A DNA stretch of 64,000 bases from Limnohabitans sp. 103DPR2 (GTDB lineage: Bacteria; Pseudomonadota; Gammaproteobacteria; Burkholderiales; Burkholderiaceae_C), in NCBI RefSeq assembly GCF_001412575.1, contig NZ_CP011834.1, positions 1,054,001 to 1,118,000 of the forward strand. Direction: 5' to 3'. Every line of letters begins with the position of its first letter. Position 1 is the first letter of the stretch. Under the pieces are notes generated by a model, which saw only the letters and a program-made list of their open reading frames with translations, ran no database searches and had not been told where the DNA came from. The position numbers and the translations under genes are program-made. Of the stretch, positions 34,956 through 43,278 are shown in pieces.

Positions 34956-36451
34956 ACCTTCAGTTGCCAATGGGTTTTAAGCCAAGCTTCACATTCTTCT
35001 TGCAACAAATGGGCTGATTGCGGCCACAGTAGCGCCCATGTCGCAGGGCACTGAATCACAAACTCGTGCCCACTGGATGCTCGCTTGAAAACCAAACCTT
35101 CCAAGTCTGGCTCTCGGCGCGCGTGACACAGTATGGCAGCCAAACGAAGGCTCATGAGTTGACACACGAAGTCTTCGTCGCGCATTTCTGCATCCAGCTT
35201 TTTCAACTTGCCCCGATGGCCTAAAATCAATTGACTCAACCTGTGCAATTCAGGCATTGAAAAGCCTGTGAGGTCGGCGTTGTCCAAAATATAAGCGCCA
35301 TGCTTGTGGAAGTCACTGTGCGAAATGCGTGTGCCGATTTCAAGTAACTGGGCAGCCCATGTCATTTTGTTTTCAAGTTGCATCAAGCGATTGGTTTTTT
35401 TAGAACCTGAAGCTTGAATGCTTTGAAACAACCAGCGAGCTGTCCTTGACACTCTGTCTGCTTGGGCCAAGTCAACCGCAAATCGACTGGCCAGTGCCGT
35501 CACCATGGAACTGCGCAAATCTGTGTTTTCATTTTTCTCGAGTCGGTCGAGCAAATCTTGCAACACGCCTTGTCTTAACGCGCCTTGTGCCGCTTGCATC
35601 TCCTCGATGCCCAGCAAATCAAACAAGGCATAAAGGATGGCCAAGCCGCCGCCAATGACGGGCTTTCGATCATCTTTGACACCCTCCAATTTAAGCGCTT
35701 CAGTATTGCCAGCCTTGATGAGTTTTTCTTTGAGCCAGTCCAAGCCTTCGCGGGTAATTTTTCCCATTGGCCAGCCTGCAGAAGCCAGAACATCCGCTAC
35801 GGCACCGACCGTTCCAGAGGAGCCGTAGGCTGTTTCCCATGCATTGCGAGGGTAGAGGCTCAATGCTTCATCCAGAACCGCTTTGGCCGCTATTTCAGCC
35901 TTGCTGAAGGAGGCGTTGGTGAACACACCATTGGCAAAGTACTTCATGGACCATTTGACGCTGCCCACCCTGTACGACTCCATCGTGTTGGGTTTGTAAG
36001 CCCGTCCCAAGATCATTTCGGTCGAACGTCCGCCGATATCAATGACCAGGCGCTTTTCATTGGACTGCGGCAAACTGTGCGCCACGCCAACGTAGATGAG
36101 CCGCGCTTCTTCTTTCCCAGAAATGACTTCGATCGGAAAGCCCAAAATGGTGGTGGCTTGAATCAGGAAAACATCCCGATTTCTGGCTTCTCTGAGCGTT
36201 TGCGTGGCAACAGCGCGGACAAATTCAGGTTCAAACCCTGCCAATCTTTCGGCAAAACGTGCCAAACAATCCCAACCCCTTTGCATGGCTTCTTTGGAGA
36301 GCATGCGGTCGGCGTCTAAGCCATTGCCTTGCCTGACGGTTTCTTTCAGGTAGTCCACCCGGCGAATATGCCCCTCTTCGTAGACCCCTATTTCCAGGCG
36401 AAAGCTGTTGGAGCCTAAATCGACGGCGGCGACAAGTTGTCCGTTTTGCAT
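34934..36451 (-). CDS. ppx: Exopolyphosphatase (Ppx/GppA family)
   Basis: A 505-residue enzyme of the ASKHA fold with the phosphate-1 motif AAVDLGSNSFRLEIG, the VIDIGGRSTEMILG loop, the YGSSGTVGAVADVL region and the C-terminal HD-like helical part. Its length equals E. coli Ppx. It releases phosphate from polyphosphate chains, and possibly acts on pppGpp. The divergent region shared with pstS holds a TTGTCAT-TTTC-ATGACAA repeat, so it may also answer to PhoB. It is convergent with sixA. Confidence 0.95.
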   Translation of the reverse strand: MQNGQLVAAVDLGSNSFRLEIGVYEEGHIRRVDYLKETVRQGNGLDADRMLSKEAMQRGWDCLARFAERLAGFEPEFVRAVATQTLREARNRDVFLIQATTILGFPIEVISGKEEARLIYVGVAHSLPQSNEKRLVIDIGGRSTEMILGRAYKPNTMESYRVGSVKWSMKYFANGVFTNASFSKAEIAAKAVLDEALSLYPRNAWETAYGSSGTVGAVADVLASAGWPMGKITREGLDWLKEKLIKAGNTEALKLEGVKDDRKPVIGGGLAILYALFDLLGIEEMQAAQGALRQGVLQDLLDRLEKNENTDLRSSMVTALASRFAVDLAQADRVSRTARWLFQSIQASGSKKTNRLMQLENKMTWAAQLLEIGTRISHSDFHKHGAYILDNADLTGFSMPELHRLSQLILGHRGKLKKLDAEMRDEDFVCQLMSLRLAAILCHARREPDLEGLVFKRASSGHEFVIQCPATWALLWPQSAHLLQEECEAWLKTHWQLKVQISSGV

Positions 36452-36508
36452 GGGGGCGTACTGCTAGAGATGTGTCAAGAATGAATGACTGCATTCTGTG
36501 TCTGTTTT

Positions 36509-36526
36509 TTGTCATTTTCATGACAA
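36509..36526. promoter_or_regulatory. Face-to-face PHO half-sites in the ppx/pstS divergent region
   Basis: TTGTCAT-TTTC-ATGACAA is a perfect 7-bp inverted repeat made of two PhoB-like heptamers in opposite orientation, 58 bases upstream of ppx. A weaker GTGTCTG lies 11 bases before the first copy. It may serve ppx, or both directions. Confidence 0.45.
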
Positions 36527-36598
36527 TCTGAAAAATCAAGAGTTTATTGGCCAGGAGAGGCGCTTGATCGAAGGAAATTAAACAAAGAAGTAGGGAAT

Positions 36599-36616
36599 TT
36601 GACATGAATTTGTCAC
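36599..36616 (+). promoter_or_regulatory. PHO box upstream of pstS
   Basis: TTGACAT-GAAT-TTGTCAC has two PhoB-type heptamers with the standard 4-base spacer. A -10-like TAAAGT lies 10 bases later (36627-36632), and pstS starts 97 bases downstream. A third, less regular copy (CGGTCAC) follows. The layout is that of a PhoB-activated pst promoter. Confidence 0.7.
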
Positions 36617-36712
36617 AATCGGTCACTAAAGTTGCCTTGTGACAGACAAGTCTCCATCGGCTTTTCGATGTCATTGACCGCTGAGTTTCAACCTCTGAAT
36701 CAAGGATTCAAC

Positions 36713-37735
36713 ATGCTAAAGATCAAAACCTGGGTATCCGCATTAGGCTTGTCCGTGCTGGCCACAACTGCCATGGCCGCCGAAATTACGGGTGCGGGCG
36801 CAACATTTCCATTCCCCATCTATGCCAAATGGGCAGAAGCCTATAAAGCCAAGACTGGCAACAGCATGAATTACCAGTCGATTGGTTCATCGGGTGGTAT
36901 CAAGCAAATCAAAGCCAAAACAGTGGACTTTGGCGCCACAGACGCACCCGTCAGCTTTGAAGATTTGGAAAAAGATGGCATGGTCCAGTTCCCCGCCATC
37001 ATTGGTGGTGTGGTGCCCGTTGTGAACATTGAAGGCATCAAGCCAGGCCAGTTGAAATTGACAGGCGAGTTGTTGGCCGATGTGTTCGCCGGTGTCATTG
37101 CCAAATGGAATGACAAGCGCATTGCTGATTTGAATCCTGGTGTTGCATTGCCTGATGCCGCCATCACGGTGGTTCACCGTGCAGACGGTTCTGGTACAAC
37201 TGCCGTGTTCACGGACTACTTGGCCAAAGTCAATGCCAACTGGAAATCAACAGTGGGTGCTGGGGCTGCAGTTAAGTGGCCAGCAGCCTCCTCAGTAGGT
37301 GGCAAGGGCAACGAAGGCGTTGCTGCTAACGTGAGCCGTATCAAAAACGCAATTGGTTACGTTGAGTACGCTTACGCCAAGAAAAACAACATGTCGCATT
37401 TGAATCTGCGCAACCAAGCGGGTCAGTTTGTTGCGCCTGATGATGAAACATTTGCTGCGGCTTCAGCCAATACCGACTGGTCCAAAGTTCCAGGCATGGG
37501 CATCTACTTGACCAATGCACCAGGTGCCAAGTCTTGGCCCATCACCGGCGCGTCTTTCATCTTGATGTACAAAGATCCTGCCAACAAAGCCAACTCTGCT
37601 GAAGTGATCAAGTTTTTTGACTTCGCTTTCAAAGAAGGCAAGAAAATGGCCGCTGATTTGGAATATGTGCCAATGCCTGACGCAACGACCGACTTCATTC
37701 GTAAGAACGTTTGGAACAAAATCAACGTCAAATAA
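36713..37735 (+). CDS. pstS: Phosphate ABC transporter periplasmic binding protein PstS
   Basis: A 340-residue protein with a signal peptide ending TAMAA. PstS motifs are EITGAGATFPFPIYAKWAEAYK, the phosphate-binding SIGSSGGIKQIKAKTVDFGATDAP, and HRADGSGTTAVFTDYL. It captures phosphate for the PstCAB importer. ATG 36713 has AAGGA upstream and starts the signal peptide; the longer open frame has none. It is first in the pst-pho operon behind a PHO box. A 20-bp palindrome right after its stop may lower expression of the downstream membrane genes relative to pstS. Confidence 0.97.
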   Translation: MLKIKTWVSALGLSVLATTAMAAEITGAGATFPFPIYAKWAEAYKAKTGNSMNYQSIGSSGGIKQIKAKTVDFGATDAPVSFEDLEKDGMVQFPAIIGGVVPVVNIEGIKPGQLKLTGELLADVFAGVIAKWNDKRIADLNPGVALPDAAITVVHRADGSGTTAVFTDYLAKVNANWKSTVGAGAAVKWPAASSVGGKGNEGVAANVSRIKNAIGYVEYAYAKKNNMSHLNLRNQAGQFVAPDDETFAAASANTDWSKVPGMGIYLTNAPGAKSWPITGASFILMYKDPANKANSAEVIKFFDFAFKEGKKMAADLEYVPMPDATTDFIRKNVWNKINVK

Positions 37736-37736
37736 A

Positions 37737-37756
37737 GTGCAAATTTAAATTTGTAC
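37737..37756. repeat. 20-bp palindrome between pstS and pstC
   Basis: GTGCAAATTT and AAATTTGTAC are complementary apart from one G:T pair, without spacer. It lies directly after the pstS stop. It could fold into a short hairpin that protects or separates the abundant pstS message. The evidence is only positional. Confidence 0.35.
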
Positions 37757-37773
37757 GTTTCTAGAAGTTAGAC

Positions 37774-38754
37774 ATGAACAATGCAGACGATTTGATGACC
37801 TCGCACCGCCAGAGCGTATTGCGCTGGCAGCGGTGGCAAGACTTTTTCTTTGAGAAAACCACCTTGGTTTTTGCCTTGTCCACTTTGGTGGCACTCACAG
37901 GCATCATCGTCTCGTTGTTCGTCAGTTCCATGCCAGTGTTGCAAACATTTGGCTTGGAGTTTTTTTACACCATTGAATGGGACATCATCAATTCTCAGTT
38001 CGGTGGTTTGATTGCTATTTTTGGCACGGTGGTCACGGCCACCATTGCCATTGTGATTGCCTTGCCGCTCAGCTTTGGCATTGCCGTGTTTTTGACTGAA
38101 ACATGCCCCATGAGATTGCGCCGTCCCCTGGGAACAGCCATTGAACTGTTGGCGGCTGTGCCTTCCATCATTTACGGCATGTTTGGTTTGTTTGTATTTG
38201 CGCCCTTGTTTGCAGAATATGTTCAACCTGCATTGGCGTCCACACTGGGTCAGATTCCAGTGATCGGAATTTTGTTCACCGGTGCCTTCAATGGCATTGG
38301 CATTTTGGCGGCTGGCCTCATTTTGGCCATGATGATTTTGCCTTTCATTGCCTCCGTCATGCGCGATGTTTTTGAAATCGTGCCACCCATTCTCAAGGAG
38401 TCTGCCTATGGCATTGGATGCACCACCTGGGAAGTGGTGACCAAGATTGTGCTGCCCTACACCAAGACTGGCGTCGTAGGAGGCGTCATGTTGGGTCTTG
38501 GCCGTGCTTTGGGCGAAACCATGGCGGTCACTTTTGTGATTGGCAATGCACACAAACTGTCGCCTTCGTTGTTCTCGCCAGGTAACTCTATAGCATCCAC
38601 CCTGGCCAATGAGTTTGGCGAAGCAGAGCCAGGGTTGCACTACGCCTCTTTGTTTGCGCTGGCCTTGGCGCTGTTTGTGATCACCTTGGTGGTCTTGTCT
38701 TTGGCCAAATGGATGCTGTTACGCGCCGAAGCCAAGAAAGGTTTGAAGACATGA
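37774..38754 (+). CDS. pstC: Phosphate ABC transporter permease PstC
   Basis: A 326-residue inner-membrane permease with six to seven helices. Family marks are [35 protein letters not shown], the [23 protein letters not shown] block and the EAA-type loop [49 protein letters not shown]. It forms the phosphate channel with PstA. It is 38 bases after pstS and overlaps pstA by 4 bases (ATGA). Confidence 0.96.
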   Translation: MNNADDLMTSHRQSVLRWQRWQDFFFEKTTLVFALSTLVALTGIIVSLFVSSMPVLQTFGLEFFYTIEWDIINSQFGGLIAIFGTVVTATIAIVIALPLSFGIAVFLTETCPMRLRRPLGTAIELLAAVPSIIYGMFGLFVFAPLFAEYVQPALASTLGQIPVIGILFTGAFNGIGILAAGLILAMMILPFIASVMRDVFEIVPPILKESAYGIGCTTWEVVTKIVLPYTKTGVVGGVMLGLGRALGETMAVTFVIGNAHKLSPSLFSPGNSIASTLANEFGEAEPGLHYASLFALALALFVITLVVLSLAKWMLLRAEAKKGLKT

Positions 38755-39608
38755 GCAACATGGACCCTTCTATTTACGCCCGCCGTAAGCGCGTCAACCT
38801 GATTGGCTTGGTGTTGTCGATGTCCGCCATGGCCATTGGTTTGGGATTTTTATTTTGGATTTTGAGCATCTTATTGCTGAAGGGCTTTTCAGCAATACAT
38901 CTGTCGATGTTCTTAGAAAGTACGCCTGCACCGGGATCTGACGGTGGCGGCTTGGCCAATGCCATCGTGGGCAGTTTGATGATCGTGGTGTCGTGCTCAT
39001 TGATCAGCACGCCCATTGGTGTCTTGGCAGGTGTCTACCTGTCCGAATACGGTGATCGCAGTCGATTGGCTTCGATCACACGTTTTGTGAATGACATCAT
39101 GCTGTCGGCACCCTCTATCGTGATTGGTTTGTTTGTTTACGCCATGGTCGTGGTGCCCAGTAAACATTTTTCGGGTTGGGCCGGTACCGTGGCACTGACC
39201 TTGATTGCCATTCCTGTGGTGGTTCGCACCACAGAGAACATGCTGAAATTGGTTCCCGTCAGTTTGCGCGAGGCTGCTTTTGCGTTGGGCGCACCCAAGT
39301 GGAAAGTCTCGACGTCAGTGGTCTTGAAAGCTGCACGCAGTGGCGTGATGACGGGGCTTTTGTTGGCGTTGGCAAGGGTTAGTGGTGAAACCGCACCCCT
39401 GTTGTTTACGGCGTTGAACAACCAATTCTTCAACATGGACATGACCAAACCCATGGCCAATTTGCCAGTGGTTATTTTCCAATTTGCCATGAGTCCCTAT
39501 GAGAACTGGGTGAACTTGGCATGGGGAGGCGCATTGCTCATCACCCTCACTGTACTCGCCTTGAACATCATCGCCCGCGTTGTGTTTCGCGAAAAAGTAG
39601 CTGCTTAA
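38751..39608 (+). CDS. pstA: Phosphate ABC transporter permease PstA
   Basis: A 285-residue permease with six helices. It shows [40 protein letters not shown] and the EAA loop [52 protein letters not shown] 38751 overlaps the pstC stop (ATGA), which is the coupled start expected; the ORF extends further upstream in frame but inside pstC. It pairs with PstC and the PstB ATPase. Confidence 0.96.
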   Translation: MSNMDPSIYARRKRVNLIGLVLSMSAMAIGLGFLFWILSILLLKGFSAIHLSMFLESTPAPGSDGGGLANAIVGSLMIVVSCSLISTPIGVLAGVYLSEYGDRSRLASITRFVNDIMLSAPSIVIGLFVYAMVVVPSKHFSGWAGTVALTLIAIPVVVRTTENMLKLVPVSLREAAFALGAPKWKVSTSVVLKAARSGVMTGLLLALARVSGETAPLLFTALNNQFFNMDMTKPMANLPVVIFQFAMSPYENWVNLAWGGALLITLTVLALNIIARVVFREKVAA

Positions 39609-39624
39609 ATTAACCTGATTGAAC

Positions 39625-40401
39625 ATGAATTCAAAACCTGAATCCAAAGAAACCATCCTAGAAGTTCGCGACTTGAACTTCTACTACGGTGCATTTCAAG
39701 GCCTGAAGCACATCAATCTGAACATCCAGAAGAACACCGTCACGGCGTTCATTGGACCATCAGGTTGTGGCAAGTCCACATTGCTTCGCACGCTCAATCG
39801 GATGTACGACTTGTATCCTGGCCAGCGTGCAGAGGGTGAGATCTTGTTTGATGGTCAGAATATTTTGGATCCCAAGCAAGACCTGAACCTGTTGCGTTCA
39901 CGCATCGGCATGGTGTTCCAAAAGCCTACGCCTTTCCCCATGTCCATCTACGACAACATCGCCTTCGGTGTTCGCTTGTACGAAAAATTATCACGCAGTG
40001 ACATGGACGAGCGCGTCGAATGGGCATTGCAAAAGGCAGCCATCTGGGATGAGGTCAAAAACAAGCTGAACCAAAGCGGTTTGTCACTGTCGGGTGGCCA
40101 GCAGCAGCGTTTGTGCATTGCGCGCGGTATTGCTGTGAAGCCCTCCATTTTGTTGCTGGACGAACCCACCTCCGCGTTGGACCCCATTTCAACAGGCAAG
40201 GTAGAAGAGTTGGTTCACACCTTGAAGAGTGAATACACCGTGGTCATTGTGACGCACAACATGCAGCAGGCTGCACGTGTTTCCGATTACACCGCGTACA
40301 TGTACTTGGGTGAGTTGATGGAATTTGGTGAAACTGACCAAATCTTCATGAAGCCTGCCCGTCAAGAAACCGAAGATTACATCACTGGCCGTTTCGGCTG
40401 A
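39625..40401 (+). CDS. pstB: Phosphate ABC transporter ATPase PstB
   Basis: A 258-residue ATPase with Walker [10 protein letters not shown], signature [16 protein letters not shown], Walker [14 protein letters not shown] and the PstB-type opening [23 protein letters not shown], together with [21 protein letters not shown]. It powers phosphate import. The ATG at 39625 was preferred over a TTG two codons earlier. It is followed 16 bases later by phoU behind an AGGAG site. Confidence 0.97.
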   Translation: MNSKPESKETILEVRDLNFYYGAFQGLKHINLNIQKNTVTAFIGPSGCGKSTLLRTLNRMYDLYPGQRAEGEILFDGQNILDPKQDLNLLRSRIGMVFQKPTPFPMSIYDNIAFGVRLYEKLSRSDMDERVEWALQKAAIWDEVKNKLNQSGLSLSGGQQQRLCIARGIAVKPSILLLDEPTSALDPISTGKVEELVHTLKSEYTVVIVTHNMQQAARVSDYTAYMYLGELMEFGETDQIFMKPARQETEDYITGRFG

Positions 40402-40417
40402 TCAGGAGACCTCAAAA

Positions 40418-41116
40418 ATGGATAAGCACATTTCCAGTCAATTTGACAATGAGTTGGGCAGTGTCTCTAGCCGAGTGCTTGAGTTGGGTGGGCTGGTTGA
40501 GACGCAAATCCGCCATGCCGTTTATGCCTTGTCACATTTCAGCAATGAGGTGGCTGATGAAGTGATCGCAGGCGAAGAGAAAATCAATTCAATGGAAGTT
40601 GAGATTGACCGCGATCTGTCTTCCATCATTGCCCGTCGGCAACCCACCGCGCGCGACTTGCGCTTGTTGATTGCTATCTCCAAAATGACCGCCAACTTAG
40701 AGCGTGTAGGCGATGAGGCAGAAAAGATTGCCCGCATGGTTAAAGCCATTAGCGCCAGTGGCAATGCACGTTTCCTGCCTGCCTCTGAATTGCGCATTGC
40801 TTCAGATTTGGCTTCTGGACTGCTTCGCAAGGCACTGGACGCATTTGCACGTTTAGATGTGGCGGAAGCCGTGAGCATTCTCAAAGAGGACGATCTGATC
40901 GATGCAGAGTTTGACGGTTTTGTGCGCAAATTGGTCACTTACATGATGGAAGATCCGCGAACCATCTCGGCCAGTTTGGATTTGTTGTTCATCGCCAAAG
41001 CCATTGAGCGAATTGGCGATCACGCCAAGAACATTGCAGAGTTCATCATTTACGTGGTGAAAGGCGCTGATGTGCGTCACATTGCATTTGCAGATGTGGA
41101 GTCTGCAGTTAAATGA
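40418..41116 (+). CDS. phoU: Phosphate signalling protein PhoU
   Basis: A 232-residue all-helical protein of two PhoU repeats, each with the E/D-x3-D metal pattern: DEVIAGEEKINSMEVEIDRDLSSII, ISKMTANLERVGDEAEKIARMVKAI and LFIAKAIERIGDHAKNIAEFIIYVVKG. PhoU links the PstSCAB transporter to PhoR and keeps the Pho regulon off when phosphate is plentiful. It overlaps phoB by 4 bases (ATGA at 41113-41116), giving one pstSCAB-phoU-phoBR operon. Confidence 0.97.
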   Translation: MDKHISSQFDNELGSVSSRVLELGGLVETQIRHAVYALSHFSNEVADEVIAGEEKINSMEVEIDRDLSSIIARRQPTARDLRLLIAISKMTANLERVGDEAEKIARMVKAISASGNARFLPASELRIASDLASGLLRKALDAFARLDVAEAVSILKEDDLIDAEFDGFVRKLVTYMMEDPRTISASLDLLFIAKAIERIGDHAKNIAEFIIYVVKGADVRHIAFADVESAVK

Positions 41117-41835
41117 GAAATTTGCCACGCATTTTGATTGTTGAAGACGAGCCAGCCATTGCTGAGCTGATCGCTGTCAACTTGCGACACAATGGTTTCC
41201 AGCCTTTTTGGGCCATGGACGGCGTGACGGCGCAAAAGGAATTGGACGATGTGCTGCCCGATGTCATTTTGCTCGACTGGATGTTGCCCGGTGAGAGTGG
41301 CTTGGCCTTGTCTAAAAAATGGCGCAATCATTCGCGCACCAAGGACATCCCCATCATCATGCTGACCGCCCGAAGCGAGGAGTCTGATCGGGTTGCGGGT
41401 TTGGATTCTGGTGCGGACGATTACATCGTTAAGCCCTTTTCTACCAAAGAATTGTTGGCGCGAATTCGTGCGGTCTTAAGAAGACGCGCGCCAGAGCAAT
41501 CGGGTGGCCGTATTCAAATGAATGAATTGATCTTGGATGCTGATACCCATCGCGTTACTTTTCAAGATCAACCTCTCAAATTGGGTCCTACAGAATTCAA
41601 ATTGCTTCAATATTTCATGACGCACAAAGAGCGCGTTCACAGTAGGGGACAACTCTTAGACCGTGTCTGGGGCGATCATGTGTTCATCGAAGAAAGGACC
41701 GTCGACGTCCATGTGAAGCGCTTGCGGGAAGCGCTGGGAGCCGCCGGTGCAATGGTTGAAACTGTTCGAGGCGCGGGTTATCGTTTGACTGCATTGTCGT
41801 CTTCATCTCCTGCTTCCAACGCGACTTCCAACTGA
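41113..41835 (+). CDS. phoB: Phosphate regulon response regulator PhoB
   Basis: A 240-residue OmpR-class regulator. The receiver domain has acidic residues EDE (11-13), phosphoacceptor Asp55 in VILLDWMLPG and Lys in VKPFSTKEL. The C-terminal winged helix ends with SRGQLLDRVWGDHVFIEERTVDVHVKRLREAL, the PhoB recognition-helix region. It binds PHO boxes, several of which are visible nearby. It is coupled to phoU upstream and to phoR 7 bases downstream. Confidence 0.97.
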   Translation: MRNLPRILIVEDEPAIAELIAVNLRHNGFQPFWAMDGVTAQKELDDVLPDVILLDWMLPGESGLALSKKWRNHSRTKDIPIIMLTARSEESDRVAGLDSGADDYIVKPFSTKELLARIRAVLRRRAPEQSGGRIQMNELILDADTHRVTFQDQPLKLGPTEFKLLQYFMTHKERVHSRGQLLDRVWGDHVFIEERTVDVHVKRLREALGAAGAMVETVRGAGYRLTALSSSSPASNATSN

Positions 41836-41842
41836 CCTCAGC

Positions 41843-43210
41843 ATGTTTCCACGATTTATAGGCTTGCTTTTTTGGCTGATGGTCATGGGCGTGATGGGCT
41901 TTTGGTATGCCCGGACTTTGGGCGCACTTGCGGCTGCGCTTGCATTTGCACTGTTTACGATTTTCAAAGATTTGTGGCGTGGGCAAAAGATTTCGAATTG
42001 GTTGCGCCATAACACCGTCCAGGAGCCGCCAGTATTGGGTGGCTTGTGGGGTGATTTGATTGATCGCTTGCGCAGAATATTGAACGATCAAAAGAAGCAA
42101 ACGGAATCACATCAAAAGCGACTTCAAGATTTTTTATCAGCCATTCAAGCCTCTCCCAATGGCGTGGTGTTGCTCGATCCTGAAGGCCGAATTGAATGGT
42201 GCAATCAAACGGCGGCACATCATTTGGGATTCGATACCAAACGTGATGTGATGCAGCACGTCGTTCATTTGGTTCGTGACCCCGTCTTCAAGAAATATTA
42301 TTTGCAAGAAACGCATGATGGCGAAGTGATCATTGAAGGGCGTTCCTCTTCTTTGTCATACAGCGTGAAGTTATCAGTGCAATTACATGCCTATGGTGAA
42401 AATCGCCAATTATTGCTGTCACGTGACGTGACAGCCTTGGCGCAAGCTGAGGCCATGCGGCGTGATTTTGTGGCCAATGTATCGCATGAAATTAGAACGC
42501 CTTTAACTGTATTGAGTGGCTTCATTGAGACTTTGCAAACGCTGGATTTAAAGCCTGAGGACAGAGTTAAATTTTTAGATTTAATGTCGACCCAAGCCAG
42601 TCGTATGCAAGGGCTTGTGAACGACCTTTTAACGCTCTCTCAATTGGAGGGCAGTCCTTTGCCTCTGATGACAGAGCAATTTATGCTGAGTGAGTTAATG
42701 GGCGCAGCTGAAGCAGAAGCCAAGGGCTTGTCTGTCGCCAACTCTGTCGAGGGTCGTTTGACGCAAACATTGCGTTTTGAAATGTCACAGGAATGGCGTT
42801 TGATAGGGTCCCGACATGAAATTTACAGTGCCGTCACCAACTTGATCAACAATGCAGTACGTTATACACCGCAAGATGGAACTGTCACATGCATCTGGGC
42901 TCAATTGCCAGATCAACGTTTGCAGTTCTCTGTTCAAGATACAGGGCCTGGCATTGCACCAGAACATCTACCCCGATTGACTGAACGCTTTTATCGCGTG
43001 GATCGGAGCCGTTCTAGAGAGTCGGGTGGTACGGGGCTGGGTCTTGCCATTACCAAGCACGTCATGCAGCGTCATGGCGGCGAACTGCGCATCGAAAGTG
43101 AACTTGGAAAAGGCTCTAAGTTTTCTCTGATATTCCCAGAATCTCGCACACTTGAAGTGTTGCAAAATTCATCAGATATTCATCTGGAAGTCACGCATTC
43201 TTCATCTTGA
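41843..43210 (+). CDS. phoR: Phosphate regulon sensor histidine kinase PhoR
   Basis: A 455-residue membrane kinase. Two N-terminal hydrophobic helices (about 5-40) have almost no periplasmic loop; a PAS domain spans about 95-200; the H-box VSHEIRTPLTVL holds His215; and the ATPase has an N-box (NLINNAVRYTP), DTGPGIAPEHLPRLTERFYRVDRSRSRESGGTGLGLAITK. This is PhoR architecture: it senses phosphate through PstSCAB-PhoU rather than directly, and phosphorylates PhoB. It ends the operon; a hairpin follows 17 bases after the stop. Confidence 0.96.
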   Translation: MFPRFIGLLFWLMVMGVMGFWYARTLGALAAALAFALFTIFKDLWRGQKISNWLRHNTVQEPPVLGGLWGDLIDRLRRILNDQKKQTESHQKRLQDFLSAIQASPNGVVLLDPEGRIEWCNQTAAHHLGFDTKRDVMQHVVHLVRDPVFKKYYLQETHDGEVIIEGRSSSLSYSVKLSVQLHAYGENRQLLLSRDVTALAQAEAMRRDFVANVSHEIRTPLTVLSGFIETLQTLDLKPEDRVKFLDLMSTQASRMQGLVNDLLTLSQLEGSPLPLMTEQFMLSELMGAAEAEAKGLSVANSVEGRLTQTLRFEMSQEWRLIGSRHEIYSAVTNLINNAVRYTPQDGTVTCIWAQLPDQRLQFSVQDTGPGIAPEHLPRLTERFYRVDRSRSRESGGTGLGLAITKHVMQRHGGELRIESELGKGSKFSLIFPESRTLEVLQNSSDIHLEVTHSSS

Positions 43211-43226
43211 TTTGAGACATTGATAC

Positions 43227-43249
43227 TGCAGTTGCAAATGTCAACTGCA
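43227..43249 (+). terminator. Hairpin after phoR, possible terminator
   Basis: TGCAGTTG and CAACTGCA form a perfect 8-bp stem with a CAAATGT loop, followed by ATTTTG. The stem is only moderately GC-rich and the T-run is short, so it may be leaky and let some transcription reach the phosphatase gene. Confidence 0.45.
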
Positions 43250-43278
43250 ATTTTGTCTGAATCAATTTTAGGAATTCT

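Noticed and set aside
37768..38640. Long minus-strand open frame (290 codons) opposite pstC
   Set aside because: Composition is rich in His, Gln and Asn with no domain; it is the shadow of the well-recognised pstC gene on the other strand.
43201..43278. PHO box before the PhoX gene
   Set aside because: ATGTCAA and TTGTCTG are present but not with the 11-bp period; the match is too poor to call.
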